Of a stretch of 64,000 bases of DNA, positions 1 through 12,090 are shown piece after piece (the first letter of the stretch is position 1; every line of letters starts with the position of its first letter). Under the pieces are notes generated by a model, which searched no databases, was not told where the DNA came from, and saw only the letters and a program-made list of their open reading frames with translations. A program made the translations under genes and the position numbers. The stretch comes from Deroplatys truncata (lineage: Eukaryota > Arthropoda > Insecta > Mantodea > Mantidae). Location: NCBI GenBank assembly GCA_030765065.1, contig CM060977.1, positions 130,948,295 to 131,012,294 of the forward strand, written 5' to 3'.

Positions 1-523
1 TTTGAAACAACTGCTATATATACGTCAGGTTGGGTATTTCTGAGATTGCCCTCGTAAGTGCTGCATTGTTTTGAATTTATTATGGCACATATATTTTTCT
101 CAATTGTCACCTCGTAAAATGGTTGACTTGTTTAGATCATTCAGCCTGCTGTGCCTTTTTCTGACGTTCTGCCAGAAATTGGTTCTTAGTCCGGATATCC
201 CTTTAGTTGTCAGAAGACCTTTTGGTGTCAATTGGTGTCAATCTGCTAGGAGCTTCAAGTGGTTCTCCCTTTGGGGTGAGTTTATTATCACTAAGTAGGC
301 AAAATATTTTCTTTTGCTTAAGGAATCTTGCAGCATTGTAATATTATTATCTGGAGTTTTATTGCTGGCGCACATAGAGGCAAAAATGCATCTTTGGTGT
401 GTAAGTGAACTCATTCTTTATTCCTTTGAAAGATTAATGTTTGCTATTGGCCTTATCGTGAATAGCACATGATTAAAGTTTACAACGTTTGGAGCATGTA
501 ACGGTATTAATTTTTTATTTATT
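1..523. other. Intergenic sequence, nothing recognised
   Basis: AT-rich sequence with no homology-like coding signal. A 75-codon open frame at 71-298 has no recognisable motif and is not called as a gene. Confidence 0.5.
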
Positions 524-1450
524 TAACATTATTGTAGCCCCACGTTGTGGTAGCCAATTTGTAACGGTATAACTTATAATGTTTGTGTATTTGTGTTTAC
601 TTCATGTGAAGCCATCTTGTAACTTCATTCATTTGTTCGGTTTGTAGCTCCATCTGGTGTTAGCAATTAGCAGCAGTGTTAGTGTTCGAAAGAATGCGAC
701 TGTTATTTGATTTAATTTTTGTTTACTGTCCTCCGGCTAGCTATTATTTCTCGGTCGAACATGTCTCTTGATCAGAGTGTGTAAACGGAAAGGAATCTTT
801 TATCCAAATATAACACTGATGAAGAAATTTGTTTTACACATTTATTGTCAAACACGTTAACTATCACATTTATACATTGATCTTAACACTCGCCAAACTG
901 AAACTGTTATAATAACTTCTTACTGATAATTCTTTTAATCCACGTACTTCAATCTTTTGTATAATTAACTTTACCATACTTTAGATCTTTCATAATTCTG
1001 CTGCGCGTAACTTATGAATCTATATCCGATGTATGACGAACTGACTGACTGACTGAAGACGACGTGTAGTGTACACAGATTTTTGATGAACTGACCGACT
1101 GAAGACGACGTGTAGTGTACACAGATTTTTGATGAACTGGCTTGACTTTACCTCTAACCTACTGCTTTTATACCCATACACTCCGATATGCCTAAAGATT
1201 ATAACTGAGTTACTATTGGCTAATAAAACGCGCCAACATTAGCGTCTATTTTTATATCCAATGAAAATTATGAATACATATGCTATAGGTAAACGTTCCA
1301 GAAGATTCTCAACAAAAAAAACGCGCCAATATTACGTAACTTCCTCCTTTCCAATAATGATAAACAGCTCACCCCCCTTCTGCATTATTGCGCGCTATTA
1401 TTGTCAGTTTCAGTAAGGCATTAAAAACTTACTTCTCAACAATAATTACA
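524..1450 (-). mobile_element. LTR-like block with antisense primer-binding site
   Basis: On the minus strand a block with TG...CA type ends (plus-strand edges tgtaacgg at 551 and aattaca at 1450) is followed at 550-524 by a sequence resembling the gypsy-type primer-binding site TGGCGCCCAACGTGGGGC, partly decayed. Within the block the minus strand carries a TATA-like GGTATAAAAGCAG near 1160-1175 and a CCAAT motif near 1213, as expected of an LTR promoter. The outer edge at 1450 is a best guess. No gag or pol reading frame is seen on the inner side, so this would be a solo LTR or a remnant. Confidence 0.35.
1045..1137. repeat. Two-copy 46-bp tandem duplication
   Basis: The block gaagacgacgtgtagtgtac recurs with a 46-bp period (1055 and 1101) and is nearly identical, together with a short (GACT)n run at 1050-1056. 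It lies inside the LTR-like block and could be a duplicated regulatory segment. Confidence 0.85.
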
Positions 1451-1959
1451 ATAAACAAATATCTCAAATCAATGTCACATAAAAATGCATATTCATATTA
1501 CAATCATTATTTACATTTAAGTAATTTGTGATACAAATTACTGCATCAAGCACTTAGGTGTGATTACATTGTTATATCAGGCCGGTTACGTGAATTGGTA
1601 GCATATGATGTACATAATATCCTCGTCTCGAGGTTTGTGTGTATATGTATATAGAACTATATGAAATATCATGAAGGGATTGATGTTACCTCGAGATTAT
1701 AAAGGATTTACAATTTACGTGTGCAGTTGGCCTTGTTGATGCCGCGAATTAGCTGTCCGACATTTGACCTTCGTGACTCTTGACAGATTGTAAATGTTCT
1801 AAGCCGAGTTTCCCATCGCAATGGTGGTGTCGAGTGTATCACTTTATAGTTGTATCAATTGACACCTTTCACTGGCATATAAAACTATGGGTGACGCACA
1901 AGGATAAAAGACCTAATAGCTGGGTGAGTTTATTATACATTTTGTTTTAAGAAAGGTAG
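1451..1959. other. Unannotated AT-rich stretch
   Basis: No gene, tRNA-like box or repeat family was recognised between the LTR-like block and the minisatellite. Confidence 0.5.
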
Positions 1960-3055
1960 TGTAAATTATAATTAATATCAGATACCGGTTCCTATCACGT
2001 TTAATATTATAAATTAAATATCAAATCATTTTACCTACCAGTTGCTATCACGTTAAATATTGTAAATTAAATATCAACTCACTTTATCCACCAGTTGCTA
2101 TCACGTAAAGTATTGTATATTAACTATCAACCTATTAACTCACCAGTTGCTATCACGTTAAATATTGTATATTAAATATCAACTCAGTTGATATACCACC
2201 AGTTTCTATCAAGTTAAATATTGTACGTTAAATATCAGTTCAGTTTAACTACCAGTTACTATCAGGTTAAATATTGTAAATTAAATATCAACCCATTTAC
2301 CCACCAGTTGCTATTGCCTTACATATTGTATATTAAACATCAACTCAGTTGATATATCAGTTTCTATCACGTAAAAATACTGCATATTAAATATCAGATA
2401 ATTTCACCTACCTGTTTCTATCACGTTAAATATGAATTCAGTTTAATTAACAATTACTATCACGTTAAATATTTTAGGTTAAATATCAGTTCAGTTTAAC
2501 TACCAGTTACTATCACGTTAAATATTGTATGTTAAATATCAGTTCAGTTTAAGTACCAGTTACTATCACGTTAAATATTGTATGTTAAATATCAGTTCAG
2601 TTTAACTACCAGTTACTATCACCTTAAATAGTGCATGTTAAATATCAGTTCAGTTTAAGTACCAGTTACTATCACCTTAAATATTGTATGCTAAATATCA
2701 GTTCAGTTTAACTACCAGTTACTATCACGTTAAATATTGTATGCTAAATATCAGTTCAGTTTAAGTACCAGTTACTATCACGTTAAATATTGCATGTTAA
2801 ATATCAGTTCAGTTTAACTACCAGTTACTATCACCTTAAATATTGTATGCTAATATCAGTTCAGTTTAACTACCAGTTACTATCACCTTAAATATTGTAT
2901 GTTAAATATCAGTTCAGTTTAAGTACCAGTTACTATCACGTTAAATATTGTACCTTTAATATCAGATCATTTTAACTACCAGTTACTATCACGTTAAATA
3001 TGGTATATTGAATATCAGCTCAATTTAGGTACGCGGTAAATATTGTGTTGCAAGT
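1960..3055. repeat. 53-bp minisatellite array, about 21 copies
   Basis: The motif tatcacgttaaatattg recurs at a strict 53-bp spacing (for example 2461, 2514, 2567, 2620, 2673, 2726, 2779), with a few 52-, 54- and 56-bp units and one shortened 39-bp unit near 2422-2461. Units at 1996-2422 read 'gttgctatcacg' and are more diverged. Units from 2461 to 2990 read 'gttactatcacg' and are nearly identical, so the right half was homogenised later. Many right-half units differ at 'tttaagtacc' versus 'tttaactacc', sometimes alternating, a hint of a 106-bp higher-order unit. The last unit decays near 3030-3055. No open reading frame runs through it. Confidence 0.95.
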
Positions 3056-3259
3056 TTCAGATTATTATCAGAAATGTGCTACACACGAACATTAGGCATA
3101 TACATGTTGAATGTAAATTCTGCAGCAATTATTAGGACGCACTTTATAATATAACTAAAATATTCCTAATTCTATTAATAACAAGACATAACATATGCAA
3201 CCAGTGTATACGTCTGCGTGTGCGCACGCGTATGTGTGAACCGAGTTCTTATATTTTTA

Positions 3260-4074
3260 CTTTCTCTACTACTTATAGTAAGTAAGGGAAGTATTGTATT
3301 CCTCTCAAAAATTCGATACCGAGCTTTCACCGTAAATACATATTTTGAGACCGCCTGAATCCAAAAAAGAAAGCATTTTTGGAAACATGTGTGCGTGTGT
3401 GTGTCTTTAAACAGCATAGCTCAGAAACGAAGTCGGATAAACAGTAAACTTGGTATTTAGGTTCAGTATCTTCCAGAGATGCGACACAAAGGTTTTCAAG
3501 AAAATCCCCCAACCCAGATTACACTTTACATGGAACATTTTTCGAACGAATTAATTTTCTCAAAAATGGAATATAACCATTTTGATTAAATATCAGACTT
3601 TAATATACCTTTAAGGCAATTTAAATGTATATCTTGTGTTTTTTGGGAATGTCCCCAAAATCCTGCTCATGAATCACTTTTACATAACTGGTAAACTGTA
3701 AGGGATACACAAATTTTTACTGAACAAAAAATTTAGATCTGGTTAAAAAACACGATTTATATCACTACTTGTTTTTGGTCAGTGAACCACTTCCTAGATA
3801 TTCCTTTTTATTTGTTTGAATTTTCTAATACGTATACCTTTTCTCAAATGGGAATTCGTTATTCGTTTTTTATTTCCTGGACAAACAAAGAGAATGGAAT
3901 GCTCCACATAGCAACCAGCTCTTAAAATATTTGACTATCGCTTAAAGCCTACCAATTCCCCTTGCATCTACAAGAAAATTAGGAATAAGATGACATGAAG
4001 TAGATGGACAGTAAGCGTTTGTATAAATAGTTTTTACAATGGTAGAGAAAGTCATGCGAGTGCAACACTTCAGA
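3260..4074 (+). mobile_element. Family H repeat, copy 1 (near full length)
   Basis: About 815 bp, from ctttctctac at 3260 to gtagagaaag at 4042-4051 plus a 23-bp tail ending caga. The first and last 10-mers are exact inverted repeats, but the right-hand one sits inside the terminus. It contains a near-palindrome just after the left end and a short GT/GTCT run near 3390-3405. T-runs flank both sides. There is no transposase. It is one of more than a dozen related copies here and the natural reference copy with those at 20826 and 60653. Confidence 0.8.
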
Positions 4075-5693
4075 TTTTTTTCTGTAGTTTTACATTTCTG
4101 TGCATGACATTTATTCCTTGCATTTAAGTTTTGCTCTGATTGTTATGTAAATTTGGGTGCATAATCTCAAATGAGTATCTAAGAATTCATATATACATTT
4201 TATTATTGCTTGATTCTTGGCTCTCAAAAAATTAATTTATATTAAAAAACAAGGAAACTTGAACAACATATTAAAAACAAACACGGTTTTGAACGTTAGA
4301 AGATGTCATTAACAACTTCCCTGACTTTGTATTTGACAGGCGGTTTGAAATTTTGAGGGTTTTTTTGTTTATAAATTAAAAATATTTAATTATATTATGA
4401 GAGAAACTATTTGAGCTTTGAAATTTTGCACAGTTATTTCTTTATTTATATATTACATGTGTCAATTTTAAAGTGAATACCTATCAGTCCCAGTGCCCTT
4501 AATCTCCCCTTAAGGACGTTAATAGGTGAAAGCCAGAAAGTAACAAGAATGCCATGTTTGAACCCAGGTAGTCGCGAGAATGTTGTACATAAAACGAGGA
4601 ATGAACCCTTACCCACCTGATACAAAGTTATTTCCGGAATGTCTAATCCCTCAGAGCAAGAGGAGCGGAAATAGCAGAATGTTAAACGCGGAAAATGGAA
4701 TAGTAGCTTTTGTAAAATGTAACAAGTAAAAATAAAAGACAGAAAGAATGAAAAAAAATAGAAACATCTAAGTTGGATGTCAGGAGTATGCAAAATACAA
4801 GAGAATGTAATTCGGCTGTAATATTGGGTAGTAAGAGTGTCATTTACACTCTTGCCAACTGTCGAAAAGTTAATTAAAGAACTGTTCCGCTAAACGGGAA
4901 CAGAAAACGGTCATTGCTAACGGATGGGCGTAGCCATTTTCTGTTCTTAATTAACAAACACACGGCCTGTTGCGTCACAACGATGATTTATGTTGCAACA
5001 TGAATGTTTTCATTTTTTCCCCGTGCCACATTTATCACCACTTTGACTGCTGCTGCCTACAAGAATATCATAATGCAGCCGTCTGTCTGGCGTGCTTTGC
5101 CGTGCAATGTAACTTCCCTTAGGGGGGGGGGAAGAATGTGTGGCATTTTACGTCGGTAGCATCAGAAACTTGACGGCACATCACAACAATGAGCAATAAA
5201 AATGTGAGAAAGTAACAGTAGGTCTCTACAGAAATAGAGATTACTAGATATAACGCTTTTTTTAAATTGTATAAAAAATCATTAGTATAAAGTATGACTT
5301 TAAAAACAAAGTATTTTACGAAATACTGTATATGATATACGGTCCACATCCTAATATTCGGTGGCCGAGGTTGTTCAGACATGCACTCCTTAACAAAAGG
5401 TCTAAGGTAGTACTACAGTAGTATTTAATGTACCCCTAAGTAATAATGTATAACTCTCATTTTTACTACATGCGGCAATAAAAACAGAATTGAGAAGGTA
5501 AGGGTACGTTGACGAATGTAATACACAGGAAAAGTGAGGATTAGCATGGATAACAACGGAGTCAGTGTTCTTAAACGGGCTAACAGGACGTGGAAAAGCA
5601 GTATATGAATTATGTGGCAGGAGAAAAAGTATACAGCACTACATGACTGAGTGAAAAGAAATAACGATATGGAGGGAAAAAGAATGGGGAAAA
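4075..5693. other. No gene seen; small foldback inside
   Basis: Open frames here (for example 4446-4793 minus, 5119-5382 minus, 5425-5712 minus) have low-complexity compositions and no family motif. A small foldback lies at 4869-4955: gttaattaaagaac on the left and gttcttaattaac on the right, with an inner aacagaaaacgg / ccattttctgtt pairing. Confidence 0.5.
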
Positions 5694-6391
5694 TCTGATG
5701 TTTCACACACATGACTTTCTCTGCTCTTGTACAAACTGTTTTTACAAACGCTTATTCTCCATATGCTTCATGTTAATCGAGATAAACATTTGCAGACTCT
5801 ATCTTATTGCTAATTTTCTTGGAGATCTAAGGGGAATATATATATCTCGAAAATGGTTCACTCAACAAAAAAGTTTATATGACATAAATAGTGTATTTTA
5901 ACGCAGTCTACATTTTATGTGTAGTAAACGTTTGTCTATCTCTTATGGTTTACCAGTTATGCAAAAGTCGTTCACAATGAAGAATACTTTTGGAGACATT
6001 CCCAGAAAATTTAAGATATATATTTTATTCGTCATGAAAGTATCTTAAATATATGATATTTTAATCAAAATTGTTAAAGCCATTTTTGAGAAAATCACAA
6101 TTTTCGAAAAAATGTTCCATGTAAAGGGTAATCTGTGATGGGGAATTTTCTTCAAAACCTTCGTGTCACATCTCTGGAAGATGCTAAACCTACATACCAA
6201 GTTTGGTGTTTAACCGACTGCTCGTTTCTGAGTTATGCTGCTCACAGACAGACACACACGGACATGTTTCCAAAAATGCCTTTTTTTGGATTCAGGGGGC
6301 CTCAAAACATATATTTCCGGTGAAATCTCGGTATTGAATTTTTGAGTGGAATACAATACTTCCCCTACTTACTATACGTAGTAGAGAAAGT
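5694..6391 (-). mobile_element. Family H repeat, copy 2 (internal deletion)
   Basis: Reverse-oriented copy from tctgatg (5694) to gtagagaaagt (6391). About 120 bp is missing at 5840, where the copy jumps from the 'aaggggaat' block to 'tctcgaaaatggttcac'. A 62-codon open frame at 6135-6323 is the recurrent frame seen in other copies. It joins directly to a second truncated copy at 6392. Confidence 0.8.
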
Positions 6392-6848
6392 AAAAAACAA
6401 TAACGAATTCCCATTTGTGAAAAAGTATAAATATTGGAAAATTTAAACAAATAACAAGGAATATCTCGGAAATGGTTCATTCGACAACAACAAAAAATGT
6501 ATATGACATAGGTAAATTGTGTGTTTTAACGAGATCTTCTCTATCTCTTACGGTTTAACATTTATACTAAAGTCATTCAGAAGAAGAGGACTTTTGGGGA
6601 TTACTCAGAAAATTCATGATATACATGTCATTTGCGAAGAAAATGTCTTAAACATGTGATATTTTAATCAAAATCGTTAGAGCCATTTTTTAAAAATTCA
6701 AAATTTGCGAATAGTGTTCCATTTAAAGGGCACTTTGAGGTGGCGGGATTTTCCTGAAAATTTTATGTTGCATCTTTGAAAGATACTGAACATAAATATC
6801 AAGTTTGGTATTTATCCGACTTTTCGTTTTTGAGTTATGTTGTTCACA

Positions 6849-6884
<36 letters not shown>

Positions 6885-6940
6885 CGGGCCTTTTTCAAAA
6901 AATGTTTTTTTTAAATTCAGAGAGAATATAAAACTATAGA
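6392..6940 (-). mobile_element. Family H repeat, copy 3 (5'-truncated, fused head-to-tail to copy 2)
   Basis: Starts directly after the terminal gtagagaaagt of copy 2 with the family's internal block 'aataacgaattcccattt' and runs through the central CA tract (6848-6882) to about 6940. The terminal third of a normal copy is absent. The same breakpoint recurs elsewhere in the window. Confidence 0.75.
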
Positions 6941-9168
6941 TATGGGGATGCTTTTAGGGAAGTAAAAGAAAATGGAATAGAAAAGTAAGAGATGCAAAGA
7001 AAGAAGGATAACAAAGGGTAGGGGAAGAGGACAGGGTGTAAGGGGCAAAAGTTAGAAAAGGGCTACTCTGCGAGTTACAAGGCCAGGGAGACAAGTTAAA
7101 TAAGTAGCACAAAATAGGCTTACAGCCCAGACAACTTGTACATGGGTACAGTTAGTTCTAGAAATAGTGTATGATGTATAAATCCTGTAAATTAATTTAA
7201 ATTATTTGTACAAACACATTCAGTACTACATACAGCATCACAGGCGGTGGACACTGATGTTCCATGCACTGCAATTATACTTCGGAAAGGAATTGTGGGA
7301 GGAAACATTCCAGGCCGAAGTTAAGAGTACCTTCCCGGCATTTGCCAGGGAAGACTGTCCTGGCGAGATTTGAATCGTCCTCCCGAATACGTTATCGCGA
7401 AGCTCTCTCGTACGGAAGCTAAATACTACTTAAAAATAAAGAAAAAATACTGCGAAATCCTGATCAACCTGCTTTCTAAACAGAGTGTAGTGACTTCAGC
7501 TGTTCATATTCATTTACACTGCAAGGTCGCAATCGTACCTTCTCCCGTCATTCACTTACTAAAAGTCCTCTGCTTGGTAATAACTAAATTACCCTTACGT
7601 AATTAGGAGGCCCTGGGCCTTAAGGGAAATACGTTTAGTTTACTTATCATTATAATTTAAACCATTTCTGTCGAGTGTTTATCATTATTATCAGGGACTA
7701 TATAGAAATAGTAGGTTTAATACCCATAACTTATAGAAAACTCCATAAAACAAATGGTTTTCGATACGGAAATTATGACCGCTGCGTCAATTTCCTCTAA
7801 TTAAGGGACATTGTTGCACGTTGTCGTAGATTTAATGTCATTGTTTATAGTGAAAATACATCGAACACAAAAGTACTCTGTCTCGTCTTGCACTCCCATA
7901 GAGTCCATATTTTCCGGGAACAAATTATAAAGTTTTAAGTTACAACTTAAAGGTTCAAAGTTACAACGGGTGACCTTAACTCTGTTCTCCTCTCAACAAT
8001 AAGCTGCCTGAAACTATGCCAGATGCTGCAGTAAATCTATACAAGGTTGCCACAAATGAAGGGTAGTATTTCTCAAAAATGGGAATATTGAATTCGGAGC
8101 TGGCAACTGAAAAGTGTAATACATATGAGTTAAAAATATAATATTATGCATGTTTAAACGGTTTTCATATGAGAACGTAGGCACAATTTGAATATAAGAG
8201 ACTTTATTTCCAATACTTTTCATATCGCTCCAAACTTTAAACTTTGTCATTTATAATATAGTTTATACCAAAAAGAAATCTAGACATATGTGTATAATAC
8301 GTCCTTATAAAGAATAGGGTACTATTGAATTGGTGTAAACACACACACACACACACACACACACATTCAGACGTTCCAGCAGTTTAATCATTTATAATTA
8401 ATACGTTTATTTTTCAATTAAAATTTAAGGAGAATTAAAACTCTCACGCTGCATGGAGACATACAGCTAATGGAAAGAAAAATATCGTATTCCTTCGTCA
8501 ATGTATCAACACAACCGCGGATGGGACGGGATAATAAACTTTGCCCCTCACCGAGGCTACAAGTTTCTGCGCGCAAGACCGCACCAAAGATAAATTTCAA
8601 CTAAGATTACATGAATTGAAGAGAAAAGCCAACAAATATTTTTTTATCCCAGTGATGGGTGCCTCCAAGAAAGGAGAAAGAAAAGAAAAACTTTAGAGAC
8701 ACAAATTTGTAAGTTCTTTCGTTTAATGCTTTTTAAAGGCCGTTATATGGAAATAATTATATATTATTAGTGAATCATTCTAATTTTAAAATACTATTTT
8801 TCTTCTGAAACTTGCTCTATGGGAGATAAAGTCTAGACACGGGTATTTTTATTTTCGATTTAATTTCACTGAAAAAAAGAATCACAGCTCGATCTGTAAC
8901 ATCAATTGACAGTGACCCCTTGTAAGCTAGCAAATATTGTAAATTCCCCATGTATCCATGCTAAAGTAGTGTGAATATGCATTCTCTTGCATGTTTCTCA
9001 TTTAAATACAGAGTATCAGTGTGCAAAAGTACAATTTCATGCTTCGGGTACGCATTTAGCAACTATTTTAAGCCCCTGCTTACTGTGCAATATTTCTCAC
9101 AAAGTTGTCTTTTTTAGGTCTTAGGTTTTTGAAGTAAATTTATTGCTGCTACGTATCGAAAGCCAATT
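6941..9168. other. Mostly unannotated; CA microsatellite and a possible SINE head
   Basis: A (CA)n tract lies at 8339-8366. Near 7225-7415 the minus strand has a degenerate box-B-like cgattcaaatc and a SINE-like body, but this is weak. The part next to 9169 would be the internal leader if the LTR there belongs to a larger element. It shows no gag or pol frame. Confidence 0.4.
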
Positions 9169-9939
9169 TGAAGTAGGAGTTGTATTGTAGTTCAACTGTT
9201 TCTTTAAATATTATATATTTATGTTTGCCTCGGCTGCGTCAGTATTATTGTTAGAGACATGGATTTCTTTGCAAGGCGTGGTGCGGCTGAAGAATGTAGG
9301 CTTACACAGCTTATAATTTTTAATTCACTCCTTTATATTAATTCTTGACACGATTTAAATAACACTTCACTGATAGAGAGAGAGAGAGAGCTGTGAGATT
9401 TTTTTATTAATTATTTGCACTTTTTAACACGTAAACTATTTTTCGCCTCACACTGAATTAAATTTCTCGAGGACGCATCTCGCGTCCGGTTAGGAACACT
9501 GTCTACAACCAACTGACTTCTGAATTTGTAAATTTTGCTATATTTCAGTTTCTGATTAGCTAATCCTACTCCAATAGAATGCCTTCACTTAATTAAAGCT
9601 TTTTCTCGTTGTAGATTGGCTATTTTATAAACTATCACAAAAGTTACATTATTGCTTCCAAAAATTACAAGTATTATTGTTAAACTTTCAAATTCATTAT
9701 TACCTCAAGGTTGCCTCATTGTTAGCAACTTTTAATCCATTATTCTCACAGCTGCTACATTATGTAATACATTCACATAACATTATTACACATGTATACA
9801 ATAATAAACATATACAATGACTGTAATATACACTTCTTATATATTGTTACCTACACATATTTCTTTAAGACTGGCTGTTATTGTATTTATATATTATATA
9901 ATTAGACTGAAATCATTTAAGTGTTAAAATACTGCCTCA
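9169..9939 (-). mobile_element. Family L LTR, copy 1
   Basis: On the minus strand it begins TGAGGCAGTATTTTAACAC (9939) and ends CTTCA (9169), so TG...CA. It matches the copies at 39437 and 55192 over most of its length, including the 'gcctcggctgcgtcag' block, a CCAAT-type 'attagctaatcc' segment and the AT-rich start. The minus-strand sequence just beyond the end, GGCTTTCGATACGTAGCAGC, is in the primer-binding-site position and is shared with copy 2. A (GA)n run lies at 9376-9391. No coding region is attached, so it is a solo LTR or a fragment. Confidence 0.6.
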
Positions 9940-11413
9940 TTTTTTAATAGTTTTTTTTCTAATATCATGTTATACTAAGCTTGAGCAATAAAATTAAGCT
10001 ATTTGTAGCTGTTTTATATTTAAAAATAATAATTTTTTATATAAAATTGTAGTATTGTTTTTAAAAAGAAGAAGTAAATTCCATGCAATTGCAGCCAAAT
10101 ATAACCTGTTAGCACCTAAGCGTGCCATCACACCGGTCATTTTACTTGGGCCCTCCCCGTCCTTTCACTACAGACTGCAGTTGCTAACGATCACCGCTAT
10201 TCGAATTCGGTGTGGTGACCGTGAGAGGGATATAAATGCCGTTTAGGAATTATAGGAAGAGAGTCATATGTAGCAAAATACTCCGGACAATAAACAGTTA
10301 ACTCTCTGAGTACCGCGAATACCGGCCAGCAATTGCTCAACATCGCAGAAATGTTCTGTGAATATCAACGCAACGTAGCGTTTTCCTCCATATTCTGACT
10401 TTGTGTTCAGTGGCACAGTGTTTAATGCATGATAACAGGGGTAAGAAATACTTACTTCTAGCCATATAGACAAGTTTGTAGCATGCAATAATGTGAGCAT
10501 CTTGACGTTGATTATTAACTTGAGGTAATAACAGTCAAACGAGTTCACGAAACTGTTCTTAAATAAACCTTTGGTGTCTGTTTGTTGAACCCAGTAATTT
10601 ATTTTCCACACAAGCAATTTTCCTAGATGTTCCTGGATGAATGCTTCCAGCTAAGTTTTCCTTCGAAAACTATTCATTTCTTTACTTGTTTAAAAGGAGA
10701 GAGTGTCACCTAAAAGAAGCTTTGCGTGACTGCACAACTCCTAACGACTGCAGTTCTGATTCACATGGAAATAGGACATTTTACCAGGTAGGAAGCAATT
10801 TATTATATAGCTATACATTACTCCACGTTTCTCGTGTCAATGGTAAATCGAAACGCAAGTATCGTTCTATGTGCCACTTAAGCTAATAAATTTAAAAAAT
10901 AGGTTTTCATGTTCCTGGAGGAAATTAATGTGGTACTCAGTGTAATTATTATTAATAGTATTATTGTTATTGTTACATAAATTACACTTCTTATATTATT
11001 GAAATTGCATTTAATACTTATAAAAGAAACAATTTAGAGATTACAAACATGCCAGGTGGCCCAACCACGCCGTATTTAACGTGTGCAGATAACCATTCGT
11101 GCGTTAAGGGTTGCAGAACTCAGCGGGGCAATTCCAAGTAAACCCAGGTCAGTGGGGAATTGGCGCATTAGCGCTCTAAAAATCTTCTTCTACTACTACT
11201 ACCACTATCACTACCACTACCACTACCACCACCACCACCACCACAACCACCACCACCGCTACCACTGCAACAGCGGTTCTCAGAAACGTCTGTATGGATA
11301 CATGGAGACGGTTGAAACATCGTATCAATTAACAGGGGCAAAATTTCCAACATCTATTCAATGAACGAAATCAGCATAACAATATCGTTAGATTATAATG
11401 ATACTACTATTAC

Positions 11414-11449
<36 letters not shown>

Positions 11450-11810
11450 TTAGTAATATTTATAACATCAAGCAACAAATGCCAGAGAAGCACTGCATGC
11501 TCTGGTTGTTGCTTATAGTCTGTAATGTTGGACAAGAACAGCATAAACCCAATTAAATATAGCTATAGGCCAATACGGATAGGTCAAATAAAGACATTTT
11601 AATTATTTGTCAGTCTAAAAAGTGAGTTTGTTCCCTCGAAAATAAAGCCTGTGTAACTGAAGTGGAAAATCTTCTAAGACCTTTTCGGTCTAATTTTGTC
11701 TATCATCACGGACTGTACATACAGTCTTGCAGGCCTCAGAACTACTTCTCAAACAGCACGATCCGCCCATCGTCTTTGTTGATAAGCAAGAGGAGTAGAA
11801 CGAAGCTCGG
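9940..11810. other. Unannotated, with two trinucleotide microsatellites
   Basis: No gene recognised. 11190-11270 is a CTA/CAC-rich run that reads as a histidine/tyrosine or glycine/serine tract in translation, which makes spurious open frames on both strands. 11416-11446 is (TAA)n. The open frames at 10264-10617 and 10641-10886 show no family motif. Confidence 0.5.
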
Positions 11811-12090
11811 CTGTCCCCGTCGCTCAGTCAGTAGAACACCTTCCTGCTGTGCGAGGGTTCCTGGGTTCGATTCCCGACTGGGAGTGGGAATTTCTCTCTA
11901 GCCAAGATTATTATCTATTCCTCCAGTGTGGGAGTATGAATGGGAATGTGTGTGTGTGTGTGTGTGTGTGATCTAATGATTAACCCCAATGTTTACTAGA
12001 AACCCAAAGACAATATTGCCTATAGGCAATACTATGTTCCAAAGGAAAAGGTTCCCATAAGACCACTGTAGTAGAAGGCAGGTATAAATG
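11811..12090 (+). mobile_element. tRNA-derived SINE
   Basis: The head resembles a tRNA: box A gctcagtcagtaga at 11822-11835 and box B ggttcgattcc at 11864-11874, at the usual spacing for an internal RNA polymerase III promoter. The body runs through a (TG)n tract (11947-11970) and an imperfect palindrome near 12020 (attgcctataggcaat). It is not a working tRNA gene because the 3' acceptor half does not close a cloverleaf. Confidence 0.65.

Noticed and set aside
6848-6882. Regularly spaced repeats suggestive of a CRISPR-like array in the CA tracts
   Set aside because: They are simple CA/GT microsatellites inside family H. There is no repeat-spacer structure, and the genome is eukaryotic.
11083-11364. 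Open frame with a His/Tyr-rich tract, and a Gly/Ser-rich frame on the other strand
   Set aside because: Both come from the CTA/CAC trinucleotide microsatellite at 11190-11270. Low-complexity repeats are open in several frames.
11821-11885. Possible functional tRNA gene (also at 35477, 44094 minus, 62384)
   Set aside because: Box A and B are present but the acceptor stem and T-arm pairing are incomplete and SINE bodies follow. These are tRNA-derived repeats.
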